Of a stretch of DNA of 40,429 nucleotides, positions 25,305-31,540 are shown in pieces. A program made the translations under genes and the position numbers. The DNA comes from an uncultured Rhodospirillaceae bacterium (GTDB lineage: Bacteria > Pseudomonadota > Alphaproteobacteria > Azospirillales > Azospirillaceae), in the NCBI GenBank assembly GCA_937927415.1, contig CALBDS010000020.1, positions 1 through 40,429 of the forward strand. The letters are read 5' to 3'. The notes below the pieces were generated by a model, which was not told where the DNA came from, made no database searches, and was given only the letters and a program-made list of their open reading frames with translations. Within the stretch, counting starts at the first letter, position 1, and the number at the start of each line of letters is the position of its first letter.

Positions 25305-25751
25305 TCAGGATGCGCCGCCCCGTGCCGGCCGCACGCCGACGATCACCGCTCCTTCTCTCTTCGCGCCGACCGTGGGGCGCAATGCGGCCATGGTCGAACG
25401 CAGCCGCTGCACCTCGCTCCGGTATCGCCGCAGCACCTCCGCGGAGCGGTTCGACGGACGTTCGCAGGCGGACAGGACGGTGCGGGACAGGGCGGCCAGC
25501 GTGCCGAAGCCGAAACCGGCGGCGAGCGACAGCATTGCCCGGGCGTCGTCGCGGATGCCGGGCCAGTCCCACAGCTCCTGCTGAACCGAGCGCAGCCGGC
25601 GCTCCATTTCCTCGTCGAGCGCGGCCAGGACATCGCGAAACGCCGCCTCGCCGAGGTCGCGCCGCAGGACGGCCAGCAGCACGCCGTCGTCTCGTAGCGC
25701 ATTACCAAGGCGGCCAGTTCCCAGACGCGCGGCATCGCCCTCGTCCTCCAT
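25305..25751 (-). CDS. Hpt-like helical protein lacking the phospho-histidine
   Basis: 148 residues. The middle reads LRRDLGEAAFRDVLAALDEEMERRLRSVQQEL followed by DDARAMLSLAAGFGFGTLAALSRTVLSACE. This has the spacing of a histidine-phosphotransfer (Hpt) helix bundle (usually AHALKGSAGTFGL.RLA), but the HxLKG positions are R-A-M-L-S, with no histidine. I therefore call it Hpt-like by pattern only; a different four-helix protein cannot be excluded. Its tight coupling to a stand-alone receiver gene supports a phosphorelay-related or anti-relay role. No homolog search was possible. Confidence 0.6.
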   Translation of the reverse strand: MEDEGDAARLGTGRLGNALRDDGVLLAVLRRDLGEAAFRDVLAALDEEMERRLRSVQQELWDWPGIRDDARAMLSLAAGFGFGTLAALSRTVLSACERPSNRSAEVLRRYRSEVQRLRSTMAALRPTVGAKREGAVIVGVRPARGGAS

Positions 25752-25912
25752 ACCGTTGTCGGCTCTTTCACCGGCGTTTGTCGCCGCGCGTGGCTGGACA
25801 ATGCCGGTGGCAAGGCGGAAGGGGAGCGGGGTCCCTCCATCGCCACCCGACCGCCGGGAAAAGGCAGCGGATCATTGCAGCCAGGGAATGTAGCTTCTTT
25901 GGGCTTTTGAAG

Positions 25913-25927
25913 CGACTAAAATAGTCG
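25913..25927. promoter_or_regulatory. dyad CGACTA-AAA-TAGTCG
   Basis: A perfect 6-bp inverted repeat around AAA lies in the 218-bp gap before the HTH gene at 25970, within a locally AT-rich stretch. It could be a promoter-proximal operator. It is not followed by a T-run on either strand that would suggest a terminator. Confidence 0.4.
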
Positions 25928-25958
25928 TCTTTGTGGCGCCGGCCGCGCGTATCGGGAA

Positions 25959-25978
25959 TGTGATCGTCGATGATCACA
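25959..25978. promoter_or_regulatory. operator-like palindrome over a start codon
   Basis: TGTGATCGTCGATGATCACA has perfect 7-bp outer arms (TGTGATC/GATCACA) and an inner TCGA, with one mismatched pair. It covers the ATG at 25970, so a bound repressor would block both transcription and initiation. The adjacent HTH protein is the natural candidate for autoregulation. Confidence 0.5.
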
Positions 25979-26272
25979 TCCAGGCAAATACGGGCGGCAC
26001 GAGCGCTCCTCGGCTGGACCCAGGAGACGCTGGCGGATACCGCCCTGGTCGCCTTGACCGCTCTCAAGCGGTTGGAGTCGGACCGCCTTGAGGTGCGGGA
26101 CACGACGCGCGACGCTGTGCGTAAGGCGCTGGAGGAGCACGGCGTCATCTTCCTGTCGTCGGCCCGCGGCCTCGGCGTTATGCTGGTCGATCAGCCGGAC
26201 GACGTGCCCGCCGCGCAGTTGGAGACCGCCGGGCCACTGCGGCAGAAGCGCGGTCAGGGCGTGTCCTCATAA
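25970..26272 (+). CDS. small HTH regulator, 3' end formed by a mobile-element repeat
   Basis: 100 residues, paralogous to the protein at 21299 (ITSRQIRAARALLGWTQETLADTALVALTALKRLESD, then EEHGVIFLSS). The HTH occupies residues 1-60. The last codons and the TAA stop at 26270-26272 lie inside the 17-bp inverted repeat that begins at 26257, so the natural C terminus may have been cut by an insertion. The start codon sits under a palindrome. Role: probable repressor of an unknown target. Confidence 0.88.
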   Translation: MITSRQIRAARALLGWTQETLADTALVALTALKRLESDRLEVRDTTRDAVRKALEEHGVIFLSSARGLGVMLVDQPDDVPAAQLETAGPLRQKRGQGVSS

Positions 26273-27035
26273 ACATTCAGGGATGTCCGCTTGCGGGTTG
26301 AAACCGACGTCCAAAATCAATGACGTTACGCCCGCCTTCTGACCGACGAGGTGTTCGTTGCCCTTGGCGACGGCCAGAGTGAAACGGCCCTTCCGGGGTT
26401 GGAGAAATGCGCTTGGGCGACCCAATCCAGAAGACAGCGGATAGGAAGACAGGGCCGGAATTGACCTCAAAGCGAAAGGACACGCGATGGCAAAGAACAC
26501 GATTTGCCTGTGGTACGACAAGGACGCCGAGGCTGCCGCCCGCTTCTACGCCGAGACCTTTCCCGACAGCGCGGTGAGTGCCGTCCACCGAGCCCCCAGT
26601 GACTACCCGTCCGGCAAGGCGGGCGACGTGCTGACGGTCGAATTCACCGTTGCCGGTGTCCCTTGTCTTGGCCTCAACGGCGGTCCCGCGTTCAAACACA
26701 GCGAAGCCTTCTCGTTCCAGATCGCCACCGATGATCAGGAGGAGACCGACCGCTACTGGAACGCCATCGTCGGCAATGGCGGGCAGGAGAGTGCATGCGG
26801 CTGGTGCAAGGACCGGTGGGGTGTCTCCTGGCAGATCACGCCGCGCGTGCTGACCGAGGCGCTGGCGGCCGGCGGCGCTGAAGCAAAGCGCGCGTTCGAG
26901 GCGATGATGGGCATGACGAAGATCGACGTTGCCGCGATCGAGGCGGCACGGCGCGGCTGATGGTCCGCGGCTGCTCGGTTCCAAGGTATGCGCCTTGGGG
27001 GAAGAGCGGACACCGGGCTTTATGAGGACACGCCC
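26257..27035. mobile_element. 779-bp element with 17-bp perfect terminal inverted repeats
   Basis: GGGCGTGTCCTCATAAA at 26257-26273 is repeated in perfect inverted form (TTTATGAGGACACGCCC) at 27019-27035. Adjacent bases TGTCCGCT continue the similarity inward on both sides, and GGTC/GACC outward with one unmatched base. There is no transposase inside; the only gene is the VOC protein at 26487. I see no target-site duplication. The ends resemble those of IS5-like elements from memory, so this looks like a non-autonomous (MITE-like) element with a passenger gene, or two solo IS ends. Confidence 0.6.
26487..26960 (+). CDS. VOC-family (PhnB-like) protein
   Basis: 157 residues with AAAGGA before ATG 26487. 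The pattern NTICLWYDKDAEAAARFYAETFPDS, then VEFTVAGVPCLGLNGGPAFKHSEAFSFQIATDDQEETDRYW and CGWCKDRWGVSWQITPRVL is that of the PhnB/3-demethylubiquinone-methyltransferase-like glyoxalase superfamily, a single betaalphabetabetabeta module pair. Metal ligands are not obvious and the substrate is unknown. The gene lies wholly within a 779-bp element flanked by perfect inverted repeats, so it is probably a cargo gene. Confidence 0.9.
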   Translation: MAKNTICLWYDKDAEAAARFYAETFPDSAVSAVHRAPSDYPSGKAGDVLTVEFTVAGVPCLGLNGGPAFKHSEAFSFQIATDDQEETDRYWNAIVGNGGQESACGWCKDRWGVSWQITPRVLTEALAAGGAEAKRAFEAMMGMTKIDVAAIEAARRG

Positions 27036-27134
27036 GACCTGTTCGCCGTTTGGCCTTTCCACCTCCTTCTTGTTGACTGATCAAGGTTTCCGCCAGGCGG
27101 ACACCTCCGCCGCGGTGCGGCGGATCGGGCTCTA

Positions 27135-27281
27135 GGGGCTGACCGCCCCCCGAGCCGCGCCGACGCGCGTCTCGGCTCATCCGAGTGACGATCCCTGGTG
27201 CGGTCCCATGGATCGGCGCCTCTGGCGCCGCCGGCGTGGGGAGCCGACGGGCAACCGTGCAGCAGCCAGCGCGCTGCACGG
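27135..27281 (+). promoter_or_regulatory. leader with four hairpins before the second ardC
   Basis: Four separate stems occur in 147 bp: GGGGC-N5-GCCCC (27135-27149), GAGCCG-N15-CGGCTC (27152-27178), CGGCGCC-TCT-GGCGCCG (27214-27230) and CCGTGCAGC-N9-GCTGCACGG (27255-27281, perfect 9 bp). The last ends ten bases before the GGAGG ribosome site. It shares no obvious sequence with the ardC leader at 6830. The density suggests a regulatory RNA, although GC-rich DNA gives some hairpins by chance. Confidence 0.45.
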
Positions 27282-27302
27282 CAGCCCCACGGAGGACCCG
27301 AG

Positions 27303-28211
27303 ATGACCGCTTCCATGCATGACCGTACCGACGTCCACACCCACGTCACCAACCGCATCCTCGCCGACCTGGAACGGGGCGTGCGTCCCTGGATGAAGCC
27401 GTGGAATGCCGGCCACGCCGCCGGCCGCATCGCCCGGCCGTTGCGCGCCACCGGCCAGCCCTATCGCGGCATCAACACCCTCATGCTGTGGATAACCGCC
27501 ATGGAGTGCGGTTACGCCTCGCCGTTCTGGCTCAGCTACCGGCAGGCTCAGGGGCTGGGCGGGCAGGTGCGCCGGGGCGAGCACGGCACGCTGGTCGTCT
27601 ACGCCGGCCCCGTCACTCGCACCGAGCCGAACGACGAGGGGGAGGAGAGCCAACGCGACATCCATTTCCTGAAGGGGTACACGGCGTTCAACGCCGAGCA
27701 GGTGGACGGCCTGCCCGAACACGTCCAGGTGCCGGCCCCGGTGCCGCTGGAGCCCATGCAGCGCATCGCGGCGGCGGACCGCTTCTTCGCCGCTACCGGA
27801 GCCGATGTCCGCACGGGCGGCACGCGCGCCTACTACGCCATCGGCTCGGACCACATCCAGATGCCACCCTTCGAGACCTTCCGGGATGCCGAGAGCCATG
27901 CGGCCACGCTCGGCCACGAGACGGTGCATTGGACCCGGCACCCGTCGCGCCTCGACCGCGACCTCGGACGCAGGCGCTGGGGCGATGAAGGCTACGCCGC
28001 CGAGGAACTGGTGGCGGAGATCGGCAGCGCCTTCCTGTGCGCCGACCTCGGCATCACCCCGGAGGTGCGGGAGGATCATGCCGCCTACATCGCCTCCTGG
28101 CTGGCGGTGCTGCGCAACGACACCCGCTTCATCGTCAGCGCCGCGGCGCACGCCCAGCGCGCCGTTGATTTTTTGCATGGACTTCAGCCGCCGGTGCGGC
28201 AGGCGGCGTGA
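27303..28211 (+). CDS. ardC: ArdC-family antirestriction protein (second copy)
   Basis: 302 residues from ATG 27303 with GGAGG upstream. It has the same plan as the first ArdC: DVHTHVTNRILADLERGVRPWMKPWN, PYRGINTLMLW, FWLSYRQAQGLGGQVRRGEHGTLVVY for the ssDNA-binding half, and a zincin half with HETVH at 205-209 and AAEELVAEIGSAFLCADLGI. The metal motif is HETVH where the first copy has HELGH, and the two differ enough to be separate lineages, not a recent duplication. Two ArdC proteins on one replicon could cover different restriction types or transfer stages. A stem-loop follows the gene. Confidence 0.92.
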   Translation: MTASMHDRTDVHTHVTNRILADLERGVRPWMKPWNAGHAAGRIARPLRATGQPYRGINTLMLWITAMECGYASPFWLSYRQAQGLGGQVRRGEHGTLVVYAGPVTRTEPNDEGEESQRDIHFLKGYTAFNAEQVDGLPEHVQVPAPVPLEPMQRIAAADRFFAATGADVRTGGTRAYYAIGSDHIQMPPFETFRDAESHAATLGHETVHWTRHPSRLDRDLGRRRWGDEGYAAEELVAEIGSAFLCADLGITPEVREDHAAYIASWLAVLRNDTRFIVSAAAHAQRAVDFLHGLQPPVRQAA

Positions 28212-28218
28212 ACGCAGG

Positions 28219-28255
28219 CCGGGGACCGGTGTGTGGACAACGCGCCGGTTCCCGG
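28219..28255 (+). terminator. stem-loop after the second ardC
   Basis: CCGGGGACCGG (28219-28229) pairs with CCGGTTCCCGG (28245-28255) as an 11-bp stem with one G-U pair, starting eight bases after the stop. There is no T-run. It probably ends or protects the ardC transcript before the divergent regulator region. Confidence 0.5.
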
Positions 28256-28304
28256 TCCAGGACCGATGCCCGTCCATCATGCATCGCTAAAGAATAGACT
28301 GAAA

Positions 28305-28316
28305 GTTTAGCTAAAC
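28305..28316. repeat. perfect 12-bp palindrome GTTTAGCTAAAC
   Basis: A self-complementary 12-mer in an AT-rich island between the second ardC and the QseC-like gene. It could be a protein-binding site (partition- or regulator-type). No second copy was found in the window. Confidence 0.35.
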
Positions 28317-28410
28317 CCCGCCAGATGCGCCGTTGGCAACCAGCCATTATAAGGCATCTAAAGACACGGCGGCGCTGTGATATCCCATGCGCGGCGCCGC
28401 CGTTCAGGAC

Positions 28411-28662
28411 CTACGGATTTCCGGCAAGCCGCGCGAGGTAGGGGTGGTTGGGAGGGAGTTCCAGGAGATCGCGGGGAAGCACCGAAAGGGCCGCCGCCAG
28501 ACGGCCGACGGTGACGACCGTCGCCTTGTGCTCGGCGCGCTCGATGGTGCCCAGATAGCTGCGGTCCATGCCGGCGCGGTGCGCCAGCTCCTCCTGCGTG
28601 ATGCCCTTGGCGAGGCGCAGGCGGCGGATGTTCAGGGCCAGGATGTCGGGCATGTCCTCCAT
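28411..28662 (-). CDS. XRE regulator, QseC-like (controls the divergent DUF2285 gene)
   Basis: 83 residues from ATG 28662 (ATG 28653 is an alternative; upstream in-frame codons give a cysteine- and arginine-rich leader that is unlikely to be coding). It is a small Cro/C1 HTH: LALNIRRLRLAKGITQEELAHRAGMDRSYLGTIERAEHKATVVTVGRLAAALSV, then a short tail. It is divergent from a DUF2285 gene, with dyads in the shared region. In the M. loti ICEMlSym system the XRE protein QseC is encoded divergently from the DUF2285 antiactivator QseM and sets its expression; gene sizes, order and domains match here. The symbol is left empty because identity is by context. Confidence 0.75.
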   Translation of the reverse strand: MEDMPDILALNIRRLRLAKGITQEELAHRAGMDRSYLGTIERAEHKATVVTVGRLAAALSVLPRDLLELPPNHPYLARLAGNP

Positions 28663-28752
28663 CGGCAGGATGGAGCAGGATTGCGGGACAGGTCTCCACG
28701 GGATACATCTCCCATTCGGAGCGGACCGGGCAAACCGACGATGTTTCGGTGC

Positions 28753-28797
28753 CGATCCGCGACACCGCTCCGGATCGTGCCTACATACGATGGTATG
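28753..28797. promoter_or_regulatory. two dyads in the qseC/qseM-like divergent region
   Basis: CGATCCG (28753-28759) and CGGATCG (28771-28777) are perfect 7-bp arms 11 bp apart; CATAC (28784-28788) and GTATG (28793-28797) are perfect arms around GATG. Both lie between the XRE gene and the DUF2285 gene, where a QseC-like dimer would bind. Arms CGATCC/GGATCG recur at 29163-29175. Confidence 0.5.
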
Positions 28798-28850
28798 AAA
28801 ACGTTCATCGCTTCGGTGCGGAGCCACACACAGAGGGGAGAGATCAGCCG

Positions 28851-29126
28851 ATGACGATGCCGCAGCTCGAACCGCCGGTTGCCGACGCGCCGCCCCATTC
28901 GGAGAGCCTGACCGACTACGACCGCCTGCACCTCGTCACCTATCTGCGCCTGCTCGACGCCGAGGCGGACGGGGCCGACCCGGACGAGGTCGCCCGCATC
29001 GTGCTGCGCATCGACCCCGCCCGCGAGCCCGACCGCGCCCGGCACGCCCACGCCACGCATCTGGCGCGGGCGCAATGGATGACCCGGGTTGGCTACCGGC
29101 ACCTCCTCCAGCAGGGCATGCACTGA
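28851..29126 (+). CDS. DUF2285 protein, QseM-like antiactivator
   Basis: 91 residues from ATG 28851 (GGGGAG ten bases upstream; a second ATG at 28857). The core YDRLHLVTYLRLLDAEADGADPDEVARIVLRIDP, then HLARAQWMTRVGYRHLL is a DUF2285 domain and aligns with the C-terminal domain of the FseA-like product downstream (LLDA..DGA...E.A..L and GYR.LL). In ICEMlSymR7A the small DUF2285 protein QseM binds the TraR and FseA activators and keeps transfer off. Small size, divergent XRE regulator and a split FseA-like gene next door make this the most likely role. No LuxR/TraR gene is visible in the window. Confidence 0.75.
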   Translation: MTMPQLEPPVADAPPHSESLTDYDRLHLVTYLRLLDAEADGADPDEVARIVLRIDPAREPDRARHAHATHLARAQWMTRVGYRHLLQQGMH

Positions 29127-29152
29127 TCCGCACCGCCGGATGTCCGGAAATC

Positions 29153-29179
29153 CGCCGTTCCACGATCCCGGATCGGCGG
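29153..29179. promoter_or_regulatory. nested dyad before the fseA-like gene
   Basis: CCGCCG (29153-29158) and CGGCGG (29174-29179) enclose CGATCC-C-GGATCG (29163-29175). The inner arms are the same hexamers as in the divergent region at 28753-28777, so the same regulator may bind both places. The rest of this 173-bp gap has TCCGGA/AATCCGCC words but nothing else clear. Confidence 0.45.
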
Positions 29180-29299
29180 AGTCCGCGGAAGTACGCCGTT
29201 CTTGTCCCCGTTGTACGCCGTCAGCGCCGTCGCAATTTCAGGGTAGGTGCTCACCTTCGATTCGAGCGCAACCTGACGCTGCGCACGAGCGAAGTGGTC

Positions 29300-29512
29300 A
29301 TGACAGCAAAGAACGATTGGCGCACATCGACCGCCTACCAGTACGCCTTGATCGTACCGGCTTCCTGCTGGGCGTGGGAGTTCCTGCGCCGCAACGGGGA
29401 TTATCAAGCAGATGCAGCTGCCGCACGGCAGCAGGGCCAGCCGTCCGCCCCGGACGGCACCGGCCACTGGGGGTTGCACTGTCCTGGAGGATCCGGACAA
29501 AAGCGGGGCTGA
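29300..29512 (+). CDS. FseA-like activator, N-terminal part (DUF6499) before a +1 frameshift
   Basis: A 70-residue frame from ATG 29300. The start DWRTSTAYQYALIVPASCWAWEFLRRNGDYQADAA is the DUF6499 transcriptional-regulator head. The frame runs to GHWGLHC at residue 61 and then through nine unrelated residues to TGA at 29510. Skipping C at 29483 and continuing CTG GAG GAT would give HC-LEDPDKSGAETLAFWRPE, the sequence expected of a continuous protein (family pattern WGL..LEDPD....A..FWRPE). In ICEMlSymR7A, FseA is made from two genes by low-frequency +1 programmed frameshifting; this gene is broken in the same direction at the head/DUF2285 joint. Alone, this fragment is probably inactive. Confidence 0.8.
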   Translation: MTAKNDWRTSTAYQYALIVPASCWAWEFLRRNGDYQADAAAARQQGQPSAPDGTGHWGLHCPGGSGQKRG

Positions 29513-30077
29513 GACGCTGGCATTCTGGCGGCCCGAGGTGCTGCCGGCCCTGGTCCGGCTGTCGCCGGCCCCCAGGCCCTGCACCGGACCGGCTCCACGC
29601 CTCGATCCCTGGTGGGGAGCGTCGCGTCAAGCCGTCCTCGACACGGGGGGCGGCTTCCACGTCGCGCTGGCCGAGGGGCCGCGCGAGTGGCGCTTCTGGA
29701 TCGAGGGCAAGCGCCTTCCCAAACGCGGCACGCCGCTGCGGGCGCTGGTCGCGCTGGACGACGACCTGGACGCCCAGGTTGCGGCGCTCCGCCGGTTCCG
29801 CGATGCGGTGACGAACCCGGCCGCTCCCCCCGACCTGACGCCGTACCAGACCCGCATGCTGATGCGCACCCTCCAGGCGCTTGACGCCCATCTCGACGGC
29901 GCCAGCGTGCGGCAGACGGCCGAGGCGCTGTTCGGCGCCGAACGCGTCAAGACCGACTGGTACCGGAACACCCCCTTGCGCGATCAGGTGCGTTACCTGA
30001 TCGGCCGCGGACGCCAGCTGATGGATGGCGGCTATCGCGATCTGCTGGCAGGGCACACCCGGCGCGGCACACCGTAA
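29412..30077 (+). CDS. FseA-like activator, C-terminal part (DUF2285) reached by +1 frameshift
   Basis: This frame is open from ATG 29412, but the meaningful sequence begins at CTG 29484 (LEDPDKSGAE). It includes FWRPEVLPALVRL, a domain with FHVALAEGPREWRFWIEGKRLP, and a DUF2285 domain (LTPYQTRMLMRTLQALDAHLDGASVRQTAEALFG, then RYLIGRGRQLMDGGYRDLL). The fused product would be 258 residues. The frame keeps its coding quality to the stop with no further damage, so the join looks maintained and not decaying. FseA activates excision by turning on rdfS in M. loti; here the next gene is an AlpA/RdfS-like HTH. Internal initiation at 29412 is also possible. Confidence 0.8.
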   Translation: MQLPHGSRASRPPRTAPATGGCTVLEDPDKSGAETLAFWRPEVLPALVRLSPAPRPCTGPAPRLDPWWGASRQAVLDTGGGFHVALAEGPREWRFWIEGKRLPKRGTPLRALVALDDDLDAQVAALRRFRDAVTNPAAPPDLTPYQTRMLMRTLQALDAHLDGASVRQTAEALFGAERVKTDWYRNTPLRDQVRYLIGRGRQLMDGGYRDLLAGHTRRGTP

Positions 30078-30390
30078 CCCTTCCCTCACACCCGCGCCAC
30101 AGCGGACCGCCAGCACCCGCAAATCCGCACATGCGCAAATCCGGACTTCCGGAAAGCCGCCGATCCGCCGTCCGCGAGCGTTTCGCCAGCAAGACTGTTG
30201 CGGGAATCATTGCTCCCGCCCCACCAGGACGGAAACAGGGCCTTGATTTCCGCAGCCTTCCGCCGCCGCCGGCCGGGGGACTCACCCCCGCGCAGTCTTT
30301 CCCCTCCCTGACCACCGTTCCCCTCCGCCACCGTGCTCCACGACGCGCCCCGCTGTCCCATGGGCGCCCGCAGCACACGGAGACGGACGA
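30078..30390 (+). other. 313-bp region before the AlpA/RdfS-like gene
   Basis: No gene was found. It has a direct repeat CGCAAATCCG at 16-bp spacing (about 30118 and 30134), a TCCGGACTTCCGGAA cluster, and a hairpin GCGGGA-N8-TCCCGC (about 30197-30216). As the upstream region of the small HTH gene it is where an FseA-like activator would be expected to act. Confidence 0.4.
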
Positions 30391-30642
30391 ATGGACGACA
30401 AGACCGGCGGCCTTCCCCCACGCTTCCTGCGCACGCCCGAGGCGGCCCGCTTCCTCAGCCTGTCCGGCCGGACGATGGAGAAGCACCGCCTCTACGGCAC
30501 CGGCCCGCGCTACCGCAAGATCGGCGGCCGGGTGGTCTACGCCGTCGAGGACCTGAGGAGCTGGGCCGACCAGGGCCTGCGTACCTCCACCTCCGATCCC
30601 GGTTCCGGCACCGTGCGGCCCGCTCGCCCGGCACGCCGCTGA
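30391..30642 (+). CDS. AlpA-family small HTH protein, RdfS-like
   Basis: 83 residues: FLRTPEAARFLSLSGRTMEKHRLYGTGPRYRKIGGRVVYAVEDLRSWADQG is the HTH_17/AlpA (MerR-like) fold of small recombination directionality factors and plasmid regulators. In rhizobial ICEs the excisionase RdfS is of this type and is the target of FseA. It lies immediately downstream of the fseA-like gene and nine bases before repA. On a replicating plasmid it might instead regulate repA. No integrase or attachment site is visible in the window, so an excision function cannot be shown. GGAGAC precedes the start. Confidence 0.8.
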   Translation: MDDKTGGLPPRFLRTPEAARFLSLSGRTMEKHRLYGTGPRYRKIGGRVVYAVEDLRSWADQGLRTSTSDPGSGTVRPARPARR

Positions 30643-30651
30643 GGCTGTGCC

Positions 30652-31527
30652 ATGGACGGGGTCTTCCGCGCCGGCGACCGGCAGATGCAGCTCGACCTGT
30701 TCGTCGCGCTGCCCGGCGACATGGCGGTGCGCGACCAGCAGGACCTGATGGCGCACCCGTTCTTCTCGCTCGCCAAGTCGAAGCGCACCGAGCCGATCGA
30801 CTACGCCGCGGGCGACACGCGCATCCGTGTCGAGGGCACCGCCGAGCACGGCCTCGCCACCATCTGGGACGCCGACGTGCTGATCTGGGCGGCCAGCCAG
30901 CTCGTCGAGGCGCGCGACGCCGGCCTGCGCACCGCGCGCCTGCTCAGCGCGACACCGCACCAGATCCTCACCTTCACCGGCCGCGGCACCTCGCTGCGCG
31001 ACTACCAGCGCCTGCGCGCCGCCCTTGACCGGCTCCAGGCGACCACGGTGGTCACCAACCTCCGCCAGCCCGACCTGCGGCGCCGGCACCGCTTCTCCTG
31101 GGTCAACGAGTGGAAGGAGCGCACCGACGCCGCCGGCCGCCCGTTGGGGCTGGAGCTGATCCTGCCGGACTGGTTCTACCAGGGCGTCCTCGCCGACGCC
31201 TTCGTGCTGACCATCGGGCGGGAATACTTCGGCCTCACCGGCGGCATCGAGCGCTGGCTGTACCGGCTGGCCCGCAAGCACGCCGGCCACCAGGCCGAGG
31301 GCTGGGCCTTCGACTTCCGCCACCTGCACGCCAAGTCGGGCAGCCTCGCCCGCTTCGCCAACTTCGCCATCGACCTGCGCACCCTCGCCCGGCGCCAGCG
31401 GCTGCCGGGCTACCGGCTGGCCGTCGAGCGCCGGCCGGACGGCAGCGAACGGCTGCGCTTCGCGCCGCGCGGCCCGGCCGAGGCGCCGATGAACGCTGCC
31501 AAAGTTATCCACAGACACGGGGGATAA
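30652..31527 (+). CDS. repA: replication initiator RepA
   Basis: 291 residues, the RPA (replication initiator protein A) type: MAHPFFSLAKSKRTEPIDYAAGDTRIRVEG, then IWDADVLIWAASQLVEARDAG, TPHQILTFTGRGTSLRDYQRLRAALDRLQATTVVTNLRQ and LPDWFYQG. These proteins bind iterons and recruit the host helicase. The gene has no strong ribosome site and follows the AlpA-like gene by nine bases, consistent with translational coupling. A perfect DnaA box overlaps its 3' end and three iterons lie just beyond, so the origin is built onto the gene. ParA follows after 219 bp. The window is therefore probably plasmid DNA, though RepA-type genes also occur on ICEs. Confidence 0.92.
   Translation: MDGVFRAGDRQMQLDLFVALPGDMAVRDQQDLMAHPFFSLAKSKRTEPIDYAAGDTRIRVEGTAEHGLATIWDADVLIWAASQLVEARDAGLRTARLLSATPHQILTFTGRGTSLRDYQRLRAALDRLQATTVVTNLRQPDLRRRHRFSWVNEWKERTDAAGRPLGLELILPDWFYQGVLADAFVLTIGREYFGLTGGIERWLYRLARKHAGHQAEGWAFDFRHLHAKSGSLARFANFAIDLRTLARRQRLPGYRLAVERRPDGSERLRFAPRGPAEAPMNAAKVIHRHGG
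31505..31513 (+). promoter_or_regulatory. DnaA box TTATCCACA
   Basis: A perfect TTATNCACA-type DnaA box lies within the last codons of repA, 28 bp before the first iteron. It is the expected host initiator site of an iteron origin. Confidence 0.75.
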
Positions 31528-31540
31528 ACCGGTGACACCG

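Noticed and set aside
26257..27035. A complete insertion sequence
   Set aside because: Inverted ends are clear but no transposase frame is present on either strand; called a non-autonomous element instead.
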